The notes: generated from the letters alone by a model not told the origin. A stretch of 64,000 bases of DNA from Marinithermofilum abyssi (GCF_014641195.1 NZ_BMHQ01000001.1:392619-456618); one strand, 5' to 3'. Shown: positions 41,499 through 50,229, counted from the first letter of the stretch. Translations and numbers: made by a program.

Positions 41499-41852
41499 TT
41501 AATTATTTGGATGAGAAAGCAACTCGAAATCCTTCTCTCTCGGAACCTTCGCTTTTTTTATTTGAGAGATGGAAGAAGCTGCTCCTTCCCCAACCCAACG
41601 CCCCAGACGATCTCCAATCAGTCCTCCGGCAATGGTTCCCACCACCGTTCCAGGACCGGGAAATAGCATTGTTCCCAGTAAGGCCCCATATTCGACGCCG
41701 GCCGTCAGTCCAACCGCACCGCTCAAATTGGCAGCAGTATTCACCGCATATCGGTTCCGGTTCATCTTGCCCTTGGAAAAGCTGACGGTATCCTGAAGCT
41801 GTGTAATACCGGCGGAAATAACACCGGCCCAGATGGAACTGCTTCGAAACAA
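41499..41852 (-). CDS. Small glycine-zipper-type membrane protein, unknown function
   Basis: I do not recognise this 117-residue protein. Its centre (about 45-85) is a hydrophobic, glycine-rich stretch (LSGAVGLTAGVEYGALLGTM, then PGPGTVVGTIAGGLIGDRLG) typical of glycine-zipper or YMGG-like membrane segments. The C-terminus is charged. It ends near the tRNA terminator and lies 3 nt downstream of the next minus-strand gene, so the two form an operon divergent from the P-type ATPase gene. It lies inside the putative island. Confidence 0.75.
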   Translation of the reverse strand: MFRSSSIWAGVISAGITQLQDTVSFSKGKMNRNRYAVNTAANLSGAVGLTAGVEYGALLGTMLFPGPGTVVGTIAGGLIGDRLGRWVGEGAASSISQIKKAKVPREKDFELLSHPNN

Positions 41853-41855
41853 TGC

Positions 41856-42359
41856 CTATTCACCCCCTTGCTCTTGTGAGCCCGTTTGGTCCGTGTTTCG
41901 TTTTGTTTGTTTCGACTGTCCGTTAGTTTTACCCGAGGGTGATTCCATTTGCATTGATGGTTGATCCATGGAATCCGACTGCTCGTTAGTCTGTTCTAAT
42001 TGCGACCGTAATTTTTCGATCTCTGCCAATTGGTGTTGGATTTTGCTCTGCAAAAAAGCAACGACATCTTGGTCCTCATTTTCGGCTTTCATACTGTTAA
42101 CACTTTCCATCCTATCCGTATTCCCTTTGTCGTTTTCGTTCTTCGGAGAGATACCCATCCCGAGGTCATAACCATCCCTACGCAACTTGTTTTTTATTTG
42201 GTCCATTAAATTGAAGGAAGCTGCGGTTCCTTTTACCATCAGTTTTCTACCCGCTTTTCGGACTTCAGGGGACATTGCCAGTACCACCGTCCCCGCTGCT
42301 ATTAATCCCACTGGGGAAGAGATCCATTTTCTTAAATCCATGAGCTTTTTTAGATCCAC
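41856..42359 (-). CDS. Membrane-anchored protein with coiled coil, unknown function
   Basis: The 167-residue protein has one hydrophobic N-terminal segment (about 14-30, SSPVGLIAAGTVVLAM), then a basic stretch (PEVRKAGRKLMVKG), a coiled coil (about 105-130, FLQSKIQHQLAEIEKLRSQL) and a Gln/Ser/Thr-rich disordered tail (130-167). The start of the protein resembles the 67-residue protein encoded at 47208: a hydrophobic helix, then Pro and a Lys/Arg-Ala-x-Lys pattern. It is divergent from the ATPase gene with a gap of about 115 bp. No function can be assigned; a partner of the pump is a possibility. Confidence 0.75.
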   Translation of the reverse strand: MDLKKLMDLRKWISSPVGLIAAGTVVLAMSPEVRKAGRKLMVKGTAASFNLMDQIKNKLRRDGYDLGMGISPKNENDKGNTDRMESVNSMKAENEDQDVVAFLQSKIQHQLAEIEKLRSQLEQTNEQSDSMDQPSMQMESPSGKTNGQSKQTKRNTDQTGSQEQGGE

Positions 42360-42476
42360 TTATGATTCCTCCTTATTTATTGAGAGTACCCCAAGAAACA
42401 GAATTCATACACGCGAATAAATCCATCTGCACGGGATCAAAATACTTCCGTATAGATGTTGCGAGGTGTGATTCCT

Positions 42477-45400
42477 TTGGAGCGTAGTAAGCGATTTATC
42501 CGAACTTTACCGGGGCGAATCCGCGTGGAAATTGCTGCCCTCAAGCAAAATCCCGAAGCCGCTATTTACCTGCAGAGACGTTTATCCTGTCAGGAAGGAT
42601 TGCTCCAGGTTAAGCTATCCCCTCAATCAGGACGGGGCTTAATTCTTTATGACGAAAAAAAGATAGCCGCCACACGCATTTTTGAAACGATCGCGATTCT
42701 GGAACAAGAATGGCTGTCAGGAATGTCGGCTAGTCCATCTGTGGAAGGTCCATCCTCACAAGAGGCAGCGATCGAAGCGAATATGGCGCCGGATGACCTT
42801 CCTCATGCCGCGGGCTTTCAAGAGGTGGCTGTTACTCGGGTAGCGGAAGAAGTTCCTGCTGACCAGATTCCTTCGTCTTTTCAAACCATGCCACAAATCC
42901 CGCAAAGTTTTTCCGGAGATCGCATGCCCCCAGGTTTAATCGCTTCGATGGGCTGCTTGGCTCTCCTTTCAACCAAACAGCTATTGTGGGGAAAGTCGGC
43001 TATAGCCAACAGTTCCCTTCCCTTTTACTTGGCCGGCGCTTTTTCGATCGCAACGGGCTATCCTTTTTTAAGGCGGGGAATCCAGAAAATCTCGCAACAA
43101 CGAAGGTGGAACGCCGACCTTTTATTAGGGATTGGCGCCCTTGGACTGGCGTTAGTACGGGAGAACCTGGTCGTCTTAGCGGGGTTAAGCATTCTGCAGT
43201 ATATTAACTGGAAACATCGAACCCGCTTTCCGGAGGCAGAAGATGGCTCTCCTGAATCGTACCTGCCGCCGGAAATCCGGCAGTATACGGAACAAGCAGG
43301 CCGACGAGGGATGGCCATCGCCGGGGCAACATGGGCTTTTACCAAAAGCCCCTTACGTAGTTTGGCAGTCCTCTTGGCAGCCAACCCGCGTACGGCATCC
43401 ATCTCCGCACCTACGGCGTGGAAACGTGCGGAGACCATGCTGAGAGACGAAAACGGGGCATTGCCCAGAGGCGGGTCTCTCCCGGAATTGGCCCGGACGA
43501 AAACCGTTCTATTTGACGAAGACAGCATCCTTGAACCCTTACAAGATCTCGATATTCATTGTTTGACCAATGATTCACTTTCGGAAGAGACTGTCTGGAC
43601 TGTTGCTGCTTCCCTGCTTAATAAAAGCGAACACCCTTGGCGAGAACCAATCCTGCATCTCCATCAACAAAAGGGGCGGAAGAACCGGACCGCTTTCAAA
43701 GTAAAAGAAGCGGATGATGTCATTATCGGCACCATCCAGCAGAAGGAATATTGTTTTGGCAGCCTTTCCTCGCTCCAATCATTGGGAGTAAATTGTGAAC
43801 CCTTTATATTTCGCGCAAGGCGGATGGGGCGGAAAGGCTATGCCGTTCGGCTCCTGGCACAAAAGATCGGGTCCGAATTTCAGCCTGTCGCCATGCTATA
43901 TCGACGGGAATTTCAAATCAAAGCAAACTTTTCATCCATTACCAAACAAATGCGACAACATGGGTTGGAGATCGGCGTTTTTACCCGGCAGGGGATCCCG
44001 CCTGAAGTTCTTAAATCTTATGGGGTCCATCCCCGCCTCATCTATCGAAACAGTGCGGATGTCCGTCACGGCATCGCTTCATTGCGAAAGGAAGGGAAGG
44101 GTGTCCTTTGGGTTACTCCCCATCGGTTGTCCCTTGTTCAATCCAACGTACTCACGGTTTCCGATGACGAATTGCAATCAGTACTCCAATCCTTTGATAT
44201 AGCCAAAAAAACAGACCGGATGATCCGACAACATTTCCGTATTTCCCAATGGTGGAACGCTGCGGGTCTTTTGTTGGCATTGACAGGGTGGGCCGGCGCA
44301 TGGACGATTAACCTGGCAGCAGATATGCTGAGCCTGGTGTTCCTATCCAGAATCAACCGCCTATCTCTAACCAACCGCCAAGCACCGTCCCTTCTCGAGG
44401 AAACAGCATTACGGGAGGTATCGGCAACGGCGGAATCGGCTTTGCCGCAGTCTGCCGCCTTTTCCTGGCATGATTTGCAAACGGAAGACGTGATGCAATA
44501 TCTCGGGGTCGACAAAAAAAGAGGTCTCGACCAGGATCAGGTTTTGTCCCGTCAGCAAAGCTTTGGTCTGAACCAGTTGACCACCCGAAAAGCGACGCCC
44601 TGGCTGATCACTTTCCTGGAACAGTTCAAAGAGTTCACCACTTTGCTTTTGTTAGGCACCACCGCCTTGTCTTTTTTCACTGGGGACGCTTTTCACGGAA
44701 TAGCGATGGCTGTTGTCCTGTTAGCCAATGCCGCGGTGGGGGCATTGCAAGAACGGAAAGCGGAAAAGGTCGTGGAAACCCTGAACCAATACCAGCCGCC
44801 CATCTGCCAGGTGATCCGGAATGGAAAAACGGTAGAACTTTCCGGGACGGATCTGGTTCCAGGAGATGTCGTTATCTTAAAGGCGGGAGATCGTATCCCA
44901 GCAGATTTGCGCCTCATGATCTCCCATGATTTAGAGGTGAATGAGTCGGTACTGACCGGCGAGTCTGTTTCTGTTTTGAAGCACCCCCAACCCGTCTCGC
45001 CGGATACCCCGTTGGCAGAACGTACCAACATGCTGTATATGGGAACCGACGTAACTCGCGGGAGGGGGATTGGCATTGTCGTCCAAACCGGACCGAGAAC
45101 GGAAATGGGACAATTGGTGGCCCTCGGCAAAAAAGAAAAACAGGTGACACCGCTGCAAGCACGGGTTACCTCTATTAGCAAAACCTTTGTCAAAGGGGCG
45201 CTGATCATAGGCGGGATTGTTTTCGTGGTCGGATTGCTTCGGGGGATTTCCCTGCCGCAAATGATCGCCACCTCTATTACTTTGGCTGCCTCCGCCATTC
45301 CGGAAGGGTTGCCGGTTACCGTCACAATCGCCCTAAGTGCAGGTATTTTCCGTATGGCAAAGACAAACACGTTGATTCGTCGTTTGTCCGCCTTGGAGAC

Positions 45401-47159
45401 AATGGGGAGAACGACGGTTATTTGTTCCGATAAAACCGGGACGTTGACCAAAAATGAGATAACGGTAAAAAAAATCGCCACCTTGCAAGCAGAGTGGGAT
45501 GTGGAAGGCGATGGTTACCAACCGGTTGGATCCATCCGACCTGTCGGTTCGGATACCGCGGTCAACCTCTCAGAACAACCCGAAATTCAACGGATGTGCC
45601 AAATCAGCCTCCTATGCAATAACACGGAGTTGGTAAAAGAAGAGGGCCGTTGGATCGTCAAGGGCGACCCCACCGAAGGAGCCCTGCTGACCCTAGCCGT
45701 AAAAGCGGGGATGAAAGAGAAAACGGATGAGTGGAAACGGGTCCATGAGATTCCTTTTGATTCGTCTCATGGCCGTATGACAGTGATTTGTCGTCAGTTT
45801 GAAAATGACTGCTACCTCTTCTCAAAGGGGAGCTTGGAATCCATCCTGGAACGCTGCACAACCTATCAGGTGAACGGAAAAACGTATCCATTGACGGAGA
45901 AAGAAAAGCAGCAAATTCTACAAAAGAACGAAGCAATGGCCAGTCAAGCCTTGCGCGTATTAGGGTTTGCTTATCGTCCCGTCACCTGGTCAGAAGAAAA
46001 CGGTTGCGATCAGGAAGAAGAATTGATTTTTCTCGGCATGGTTGGAATGATGGACCCACCGAAACCGGACGTGGCTGAAAGCATCCAGGAAGCAAAAAAT
46101 TTGGGTGTTCGTCCCGTCATGATTACCGGTGATCATCCTTCTACCGCCATTGCCATTGCCAAATTATTGCATATGACGGAAGACGAACCGAAAATCCTGA
46201 CGGGACAAGAGTTGGACCGGCTAAGCGACGAAGAGCTGGAACAGCAGATTGACCAGATTTCCATCTTTGCCCGTGTTACACCGCAACACAAAATGCGGAT
46301 TGTGACTGCCTATCAAAAGCTTGGGCATACGGTTGCCATGACTGGAGACGGGGTCAATGATACTCCCGCCATTAAACAAGCCGATATCGGGATCGCCATG
46401 GGTCAAACCGGCACGGACGTCACCAAGGAAACAGCTGATATGGTGCTTAAGCACGACCACTTTGGATCGATTGTCGAGGCGGTTAAAGAAGGGCGCACCA
46501 TCATCAGTAACATTCGTAAAGCCCTCGGTTGCCTGTTGACCGGCAACTTGGCGGAGATCATCGTAACCGGCATCGCGGTAATCGCCGGCTTGCCGATCCC
46601 CTTGATTCCGATTCAAATCTTGTTGATGAACCTATTGACGGATGCCTTGCCAGCGATGATTCTCGCGGTAAATCCCGGCAATAAAACAAAGGAAACCGAA
46701 CGGAAAGATATTGTTGACAAAAATCTGTACCGAAAAGTTGCCATCCGGGGTGCCTTGCTGGGAGCAGGCTCTCTGGGGCTGTTCAGTTGGCATCTTCTTA
46801 AGGGAAGCTCCCTTTTAACTGCGCAGACCGTAGCTTTTGCCACCTTGGTAATGGGTCAACTCATTCAGACCTTGTCTTGGCGCCGCGAAGGGTCCGCAGA
46901 AAACATACGGGATTGGTCAAGGGATCGATTCCTGCTGGGAGCCATGGGCACGTCTGTTCTGGCTCTGCTGAGTGTGTTGTACCTGCCGCCGCTCTCCCGA
47001 TTCCTGCAGACGACTCCCTTGGCATGGAGGCAGTGGATTCCCGTTCTGTTGGTATCCGGTTTGATTTCCACCTTGTCCAGACCGCTGGTCCGGCTGTTCA
47101 ACCGTCCCTCGGTTGACAACCCGCTGCAAATGCAGCAACAGAGCTTGTCCTGCGCATAA
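42477..47159 (+). CDS. Giant cation P-type ATPase: HMA-like domain, degenerate ATPase half and P2A Ca2+-type pump
   Basis: The 1,560-residue protein has an HMA-type domain (about 5-85, FIRTLPGRIRVEI), a degenerate P1B-like half (about 150-620) in which the phosphorylation motif has become FDEDS (Asp347), and a complete P2-type ATPase (about 640-1560) with TGES 827-830, DKTGTLT at Asp985 and TGDGVND 1289-1295. The Ca2+-site residues of SERCA are present: PEGLP (Glu943), TGNLAEII (Asn1357, Glu1360) and NLLTDALP (Asn1385, Thr1388, Asp1389). It resembles the very long CtpI-type pumps of Actinobacteria. TTG 42477 follows GAGGTG at 8 nt; an ATG at 42456 lacks a site. Ca2+ or Mn2+ transport is inferred. 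Confidence 0.9.
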   Translation: MERSKRFIRTLPGRIRVEIAALKQNPEAAIYLQRRLSCQEGLLQVKLSPQSGRGLILYDEKKIAATRIFETIAILEQEWLSGMSASPSVEGPSSQEAAIEANMAPDDLPHAAGFQEVAVTRVAEEVPADQIPSSFQTMPQIPQSFSGDRMPPGLIASMGCLALLSTKQLLWGKSAIANSSLPFYLAGAFSIATGYPFLRRGIQKISQQRRWNADLLLGIGALGLALVRENLVVLAGLSILQYINWKHRTRFPEAEDGSPESYLPPEIRQYTEQAGRRGMAIAGATWAFTKSPLRSLAVLLAANPRTASISAPTAWKRAETMLRDENGALPRGGSLPELARTKTVLFDEDSILEPLQDLDIHCLTNDSLSEETVWTVAASLLNKSEHPWREPILHLHQQKGRKNRTAFKVKEADDVIIGTIQQKEYCFGSLSSLQSLGVNCEPFIFRARRMGRKGYAVRLLAQKIGSEFQPVAMLYRREFQIKANFSSITKQMRQHGLEIGVFTRQGIPPEVLKSYGVHPRLIYRNSADVRHGIASLRKEGKGVLWVTPHRLSLVQSNVLTVSDDELQSVLQSFDIAKKTDRMIRQHFRISQWWNAAGLLLALTGWAGAWTINLAADMLSLVFLSRINRLSLTNRQAPSLLEETALREVSATAESALPQSAAFSWHDLQTEDVMQYLGVDKKRGLDQDQVLSRQQSFGLNQLTTRKATPWLITFLEQFKEFTTLLLLGTTALSFFTGDAFHGIAMAVVLLANAAVGALQERKAEKVVETLNQYQPPICQVIRNGKTVELSGTDLVPGDVVILKAGDRIPADLRLMISHDLEVNESVLTGESVSVLKHPQPVSPDTPLAERTNMLYMGTDVTRGRGIGIVVQTGPRTEMGQLVALGKKEKQVTPLQARVTSISKTFVKGALIIGGIVFVVGLLRGISLPQMIATSITLAASAIPEGLPVTVTIALSAGIFRMAKTNTLIRRLSALETMGRTTVICSDKTGTLTKNEITVKKIATLQAEWDVEGDGYQPVGSIRPVGSDTAVNLSEQPEIQRMCQISLLCNNTELVKEEGRWIVKGDPTEGALLTLAVKAGMKEKTDEWKRVHEIPFDSSHGRMTVICRQFENDCYLFSKGSLESILERCTTYQVNGKTYPLTEKEKQQILQKNEAMASQALRVLGFAYRPVTWSEENGCDQEEELIFLGMVGMMDPPKPDVAESIQEAKNLGVRPVMITGDHPSTAIAIAKLLHMTEDEPKILTGQELDRLSDEELEQQIDQISIFARVTPQHKMRIVTAYQKLGHTVAMTGDGVNDTPAIKQADIGIAMGQTGTDVTKETADMVLKHDHFGSIVEAVKEGRTIISNIRKALGCLLTGNLAEIIVTGIAVIAGLPIPLIPIQILLMNLLTDALPAMILAVNPGNKTKETERKDIVDKNLYRKVAIRGALLGAGSLGLFSWHLLKGSSLLTAQTVAFATLVMGQLIQTLSWRREGSAENIRDWSRDRFLLGAMGTSVLALLSVLYLPPLSRFLQTTPLAWRQWIPVLLVSGLISTLSRPLVRLFNRPSVDNPLQMQQQSLSCA

Positions 47160-47207
47160 AAACAATTGGATCAACCAAATAAAAGGAAAGGAGTTGCTTA
47201 ATAACCC

Positions 47208-47411
47208 GTGAAGCCTTTGGATAAATGGTTGGCAGGAGCGTTGCTGGTCGCCTCGGTTCCCTCCCTCATTCCCATCGCCAAAGAAGCCTTAAAACCGATG
47301 GCCCGAAACGCCCAAACCATCTGGTGGACCTTTCGCGAAGAGTTGGAAGATCTTGTGGCTGAAGCACAGTTTCAGCGAATAAAAGACGGTGCTGATCATG
47401 AGTTGGGATAA
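47208..47411 (+). CDS. Small membrane-associated protein, unknown function
   Basis: The 67-residue protein (GTG start after AAAGGAAAGGAG) has one hydrophobic helix (LAGALLVASVPSLIPIA, about 8-24), a basic patch (KEALKPMARNAQ) and an acidic C-terminal half (REELEDLVAEAQFQ). The plan is close to the N-terminal part of the protein encoded at 41856-42359. It lies 48 nt after the ATPase gene on the same strand and before a terminator, so it is probably co-transcribed with the pump. DUF5132-like proteins have a similar layout, but I cannot confirm membership. Confidence 0.72.
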   Translation: MKPLDKWLAGALLVASVPSLIPIAKEALKPMARNAQTIWWTFREELEDLVAEAQFQRIKDGADHELG

Positions 47412-47462
47412 ATAGCGTGAAACAGCTACTAAAAGCGGATATGGGACCCTCATAACCCCCTT

Positions 47463-47490
47463 TTGCCAACCAAATAGGTTGGCAATTTTT
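47463..47490 (+). terminator. Terminator of the P-type ATPase operon
   Basis: TTGCCAACC-AAATA-GGTTGGCAA (9-bp perfect stem) followed by TTTTTG. Confidence 0.92.
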
Positions 47491-47559
47491 GTGTATAGAT
47501 ATCAAAAAAAGTATTTGCTAGGATTATGGTTGTGAGTACCCGAGGGGGAGGTGCAAGTC

Positions 47560-47694
47560 ATGCAAAATATCGCAATGTATAGCGCTTTGATCTCCGCTAT
47601 TGCTTCCTTGCTTGCAGCACTTGTGTCTGTTATTCGCCTTTACCTCGATTACCGTCAACAGAAAACAAAACAACCCCTTGCTCAAGCGGCTTAA
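47560..47694 (+). CDS. 44-residue single-span membrane peptide
   Basis: This frame was found by hand: ATG at 47560 preceded by GGGGGAGGTG at ideal spacing, then 44 codons. The product has a hydrophobic helix (about 4-25: IAMYSALISAIASLLAALVSV), split in the middle only by Ser and Ala, a tyrosine/arginine stop-transfer (RLYLDYRQQK) and a polar tail. Such peptides include type I toxins, holin-like and regulatory membrane peptides; nothing decides between these. It lies between the ATPase operon terminator and the decayed tRNA copy, inside the putative island. Confidence 0.68.
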   Translation: MQNIAMYSALISAIASLLAALVSVIRLYLDYRQQKTKQPLAQAA

Positions 47695-47752
47695 GGTATC
47701 AATCACACGACCGGTAAGCTCCTTACAATGCTGCCGGTTTTATTGATCCATA

Positions 47753-47873
47753 CAGCGGTCTTGAAAACCACCGTACCTTTACTGTGGGTCTCATCCCACC
47801 CTCTTTGCCAATAAGGAATGAGAAAAAACCGTCTGATCCGTTATTAATGGACCAGGCGGTTTTCCATATTCAA
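47753..47873 (+). repeat. Decayed duplicate of tRNA-Ser 3' half and terminator (att-like)
   Basis: CAGCGGTCTTGAAAACC, the T-arm region, the CCA end, the downstream AATAAGGAATGAGAAAAAACC and a copy of the terminator are all present but altered: the variable arm is shortened and the T-loop reads GGTCTCATCCC. There is no 5' half. It is the partner of 41348-41475. Confidence 0.9.
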
Positions 47874-47907
47874 AGAGGAGTAATATCGTTGGATGCTAAG
47901 ACGGCAA

Positions 47908-47942
47908 AGCTCCTTTTCGTTATGAAAGGGAGCTATTTTTTT
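47908..47942 (+). terminator. Terminator or attenuator hairpin upstream of asnB
   Basis: AGCTCCTTTTC-GTTAT-GAAAGGGAGCT (11 bp with one G-U) followed by ATTTTTTTCG. It lies 70 nt before the asnB start and could end transcripts from the island or attenuate asnB. No known riboswitch core precedes it. Confidence 0.75.
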
Positions 47943-48011
47943 CGCACCTCTGCGCCCATTTCACATAGGATGATGGGGAGTGTATCCGCTTGTGTTGGAG
48001 GGATGAGGACC

Positions 48012-49853
48012 ATGTGCGGAATTTCCGGATGGATTGATCGGGAGCAAAATGTCAGTCAGATCCGCTCTGTGTTGGAACAGATGAATGAAACACTGGTTTG
48101 CCGCGGTCCGGATGCGGAAGGGTACTGGATGTCCCAGCATGCTGCCTTTTCCCACCGGCGGCTGATCGTGATCGACCCGGAAGGCGGCACTCAGCCGATG
48201 GTGCGGCGCTACGGGGAGCGCAATCTGGTAATCACGTACAACGGTGAGTTATATAATATGAATGAGTTGACACAAAAGCTGAAAAGCCTGGGATACACAT
48301 TGTACACTCGGTCGGATACAGAGTTGATCCTTACTGCCTATGCGGAATGGGGAGTGAAATGCGCCCGGCATTTGAATGGGATATTTGCCTTTGCCATCTG
48401 GGACGAGGCGGAACAGAGCCTCTATATGGCGAGGGACCGGATCGGCGTAAAGCCGTTTTTTTACACGCAAAAAGGGAGTCGTTTGTTGTTTGCATCCGAG
48501 TTGAAAACCCTGTTGGCCCATCCGGAAGTGGAACCGGTAATGGATCGGGAGGGGCTGGCGGAAGTGTTGGCGATCGGTCCTGCACGCACCCCGGGTCACG
48601 GCGTGTTTCGAGGGATTCAGGAGCTGCGTCCGGGGCATTGGCTGAAATGGACCCGAGAGAACCTGCGTATCCACCCTTATTGGCAGCTGGAAAGCAAACC
48701 CCATGAAGACGATATGCACACTACCATTGAAAAAGTGCGGGAATTGTTTACCGATGCCGTTACCCGGCAGCTGGTCTCCGATGTGCCGGTAGGCACCATG
48801 CTTTCCGGCGGGTTGGATTCCAGCGCAATTTCTGCTTGTGCCGCCCGCCATTTTCAAGGGCAGGGAGAAACACTTCGCACCTTTTCTGTGGATTATGAGG
48901 GGAACGACCGTCACTTTACCCCGAATGAGTTTCAGCCCAACTCCGATGCCCCCTGGGTGAAGCGGATGTCAGAATTTCTCTCTTCCCGGCACCACTTGGT
49001 GACGGTAGATATCCCGGTTTTGGTGCATGCCCTGAAACAGGCGGTACGGGCGCGGGATCTGCCGGGGATGGCCGATGTGGATGCCTCATTACTTCTCTTT
49101 TGCAAGGAGATCAAAAATCATGCTACCGTGGTTCTGTCGGGAGAGTGCGCCGACGAAGTGTTCGGAGGTTATCCCTGGTTCCACCGTCCGGAGATGATGA
49201 ATGCCGATACCTTCCCGTGGGCGCGGCTAGTAAAGGAACGGATCCGTTTCTTCTCGCCCGATGTAATAGAGGAGATTCAGCCGGAGGCCTATGTAAGGCG
49301 TCGGTATCAGGAAGCGTTGGAGGAAGTGCCGCGTCTCGCCGGGGAAGATCCGGCGGAAGCGCGGATGCGGGAGATGTTTTATCTGAATCTGACCCGCTGG
49401 ATGCCGACGCTTCTTGACCGGAAAGACCGGATGAGTATGGCGGTCGGCCTGGAAGTTCGCGTTCCCTTCTGCGATCATGTGTTGGTGGAATATGTATGGA
49501 ATATCCCCTGGGCGATGAAAAAGATGGATGACCGGGAAAAAGGGCTGCTCCGCCGGGCATTGAAAGGGGTTCTCCCTGAAGATGTACGCACCCGGAAAAA
49601 GAGTCCCTACCCCAAAACCCACAACCCGGCTTATTTGGAAGCCGTAAAAAATGAAGCGTTGGAGATTTTGACGGAGAACGACTCCCCGATCGTGCCTTTG
49701 GTGAACGTCAAGGAGTTGTGCAACTTTGCAGCCCGGGATCTTTCCCGTGAGCACCTGCCCTGGTTTGGCCAGCTGATGAACGTGCCTCAGCTTTTCGCTT
49801 ATCTGATCCAGTTGGACACCTGGATGAGGGAGTATCGGGTGCGGTTGGTATAA
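48012..49853 (+). CDS. asnB: Asparagine synthetase (glutamine-hydrolysing) AsnB
   Basis: The 613-residue enzyme starts MCGISGWIDR, with Cys2 as the glutaminase nucleophile, and has the GATase-II domain (to about 210; TYNGELYNMNEL, SDTELILTAYAEWG) and the synthetase domain with the PP-loop LSGGLDSSAISA and SGECADEVFGGYPW. It makes Asn from Asp, ATP and Gln, or a related amide in cell-wall modification as with some Bacillus paralogues. The ATG at 48012 follows GAGGGATGAGG; upstream codons would remove the N-terminal cysteine function. It is a monocistronic unit. Confidence 0.95.
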   Translation: MCGISGWIDREQNVSQIRSVLEQMNETLVCRGPDAEGYWMSQHAAFSHRRLIVIDPEGGTQPMVRRYGERNLVITYNGELYNMNELTQKLKSLGYTLYTRSDTELILTAYAEWGVKCARHLNGIFAFAIWDEAEQSLYMARDRIGVKPFFYTQKGSRLLFASELKTLLAHPEVEPVMDREGLAEVLAIGPARTPGHGVFRGIQELRPGHWLKWTRENLRIHPYWQLESKPHEDDMHTTIEKVRELFTDAVTRQLVSDVPVGTMLSGGLDSSAISACAARHFQGQGETLRTFSVDYEGNDRHFTPNEFQPNSDAPWVKRMSEFLSSRHHLVTVDIPVLVHALKQAVRARDLPGMADVDASLLLFCKEIKNHATVVLSGECADEVFGGYPWFHRPEMMNADTFPWARLVKERIRFFSPDVIEEIQPEAYVRRRYQEALEEVPRLAGEDPAEARMREMFYLNLTRWMPTLLDRKDRMSMAVGLEVRVPFCDHVLVEYVWNIPWAMKKMDDREKGLLRRALKGVLPEDVRTRKKSPYPKTHNPAYLEAVKNEALEILTENDSPIVPLVNVKELCNFAARDLSREHLPWFGQLMNVPQLFAYLIQLDTWMREYRVRLV

Positions 49854-49916
49854 GCTCGGAAAGAGCGGCAGGCGGAAGCATTTTTTGCTGTATCCAAGAG
49901 GTTTGTCAGCCAATTG

Positions 49917-49942
49917 CTCGTCTTTTTGGAGACGGGTTTTTT
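49917..49942 (+). terminator. Terminator of asnB
   Basis: CTCGTCT / AGACGGG (7 bp, loop TTTTGG) followed by TTTTTTC. Confidence 0.8.
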
Positions 49943-49954
49943 CTTTGCCATTTT

Positions 49955-49994
49955 TGTCGAAAGGGTATGATTTCCCGAACATATGTTCTATAAT
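49955..49994 (+). promoter_or_regulatory. Candidate Spo0A box and -10 for the 44-residue gene
   Basis: TTTTTGTCGAAAGG contains a perfect 0A-box core TGTCGAA at 49955-49961. TATAAT follows at 49989-49994 without a clear -35. This spacing resembles promoters activated by Spo0A. The inference rests on motif matches only. Confidence 0.45.
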
Positions 49995-50034
49995 GAAACC
50001 AATAAGGGCGAGCCTCCGAAAGGGGGAAGGGTCA

Positions 50035-50169
50035 ATGGAAAGGTGGGTCCAACTGTTGATGGCCGTCATCGCCTTGATCCGGTTCGTGTTGGAGATGCAG
50101 GAATGGGTCTCCAAGTGGCGGAAAAAGTGGCGGCGGCACAAAGGAAAAGACCGAATGAAAGGTTTGTAA
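50035..50169 (+). CDS. 44-residue amphipathic/basic membrane peptide
   Basis: The ATG at 50035 follows AGGGGGAAGG. The product starts MERWVQLLMAVIALIRFVLE, a hydrophobic N-terminal helix, and ends in a strongly basic tail (WRKKWRRHKGKDRMKGL). It resembles small membrane regulators in size and charge. A terminator follows 19 nt after the stop, and a possible Spo0A-type promoter precedes it, so it is likely a real single-gene unit. No family is recognised. Confidence 0.62.
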   Translation: MERWVQLLMAVIALIRFVLEMQEWVSKWRKKWRRHKGKDRMKGL

Positions 50170-50187
50170 ACAAGGAAAGGGTGTCAG

Positions 50188-50229
50188 CCGGTCCGGGGAT
50201 GCAGGAGGCAGGCTCCGGATCGGATTTTT
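50188..50229 (+). terminator. Terminator of the 44-residue gene
   Basis: CCGGTCCGGGG...CTCCGGATCGG (one mismatch, one G-U) followed by ATTTTTG. Confidence 0.7.

Noticed and set aside
47784..48011. N-terminal extension of asnB
   Set aside because: The open frame runs upstream through the decayed tRNA copy and the terminator; AsnB needs Cys2 after the initiator Met, which fits only the ATG at 48012.
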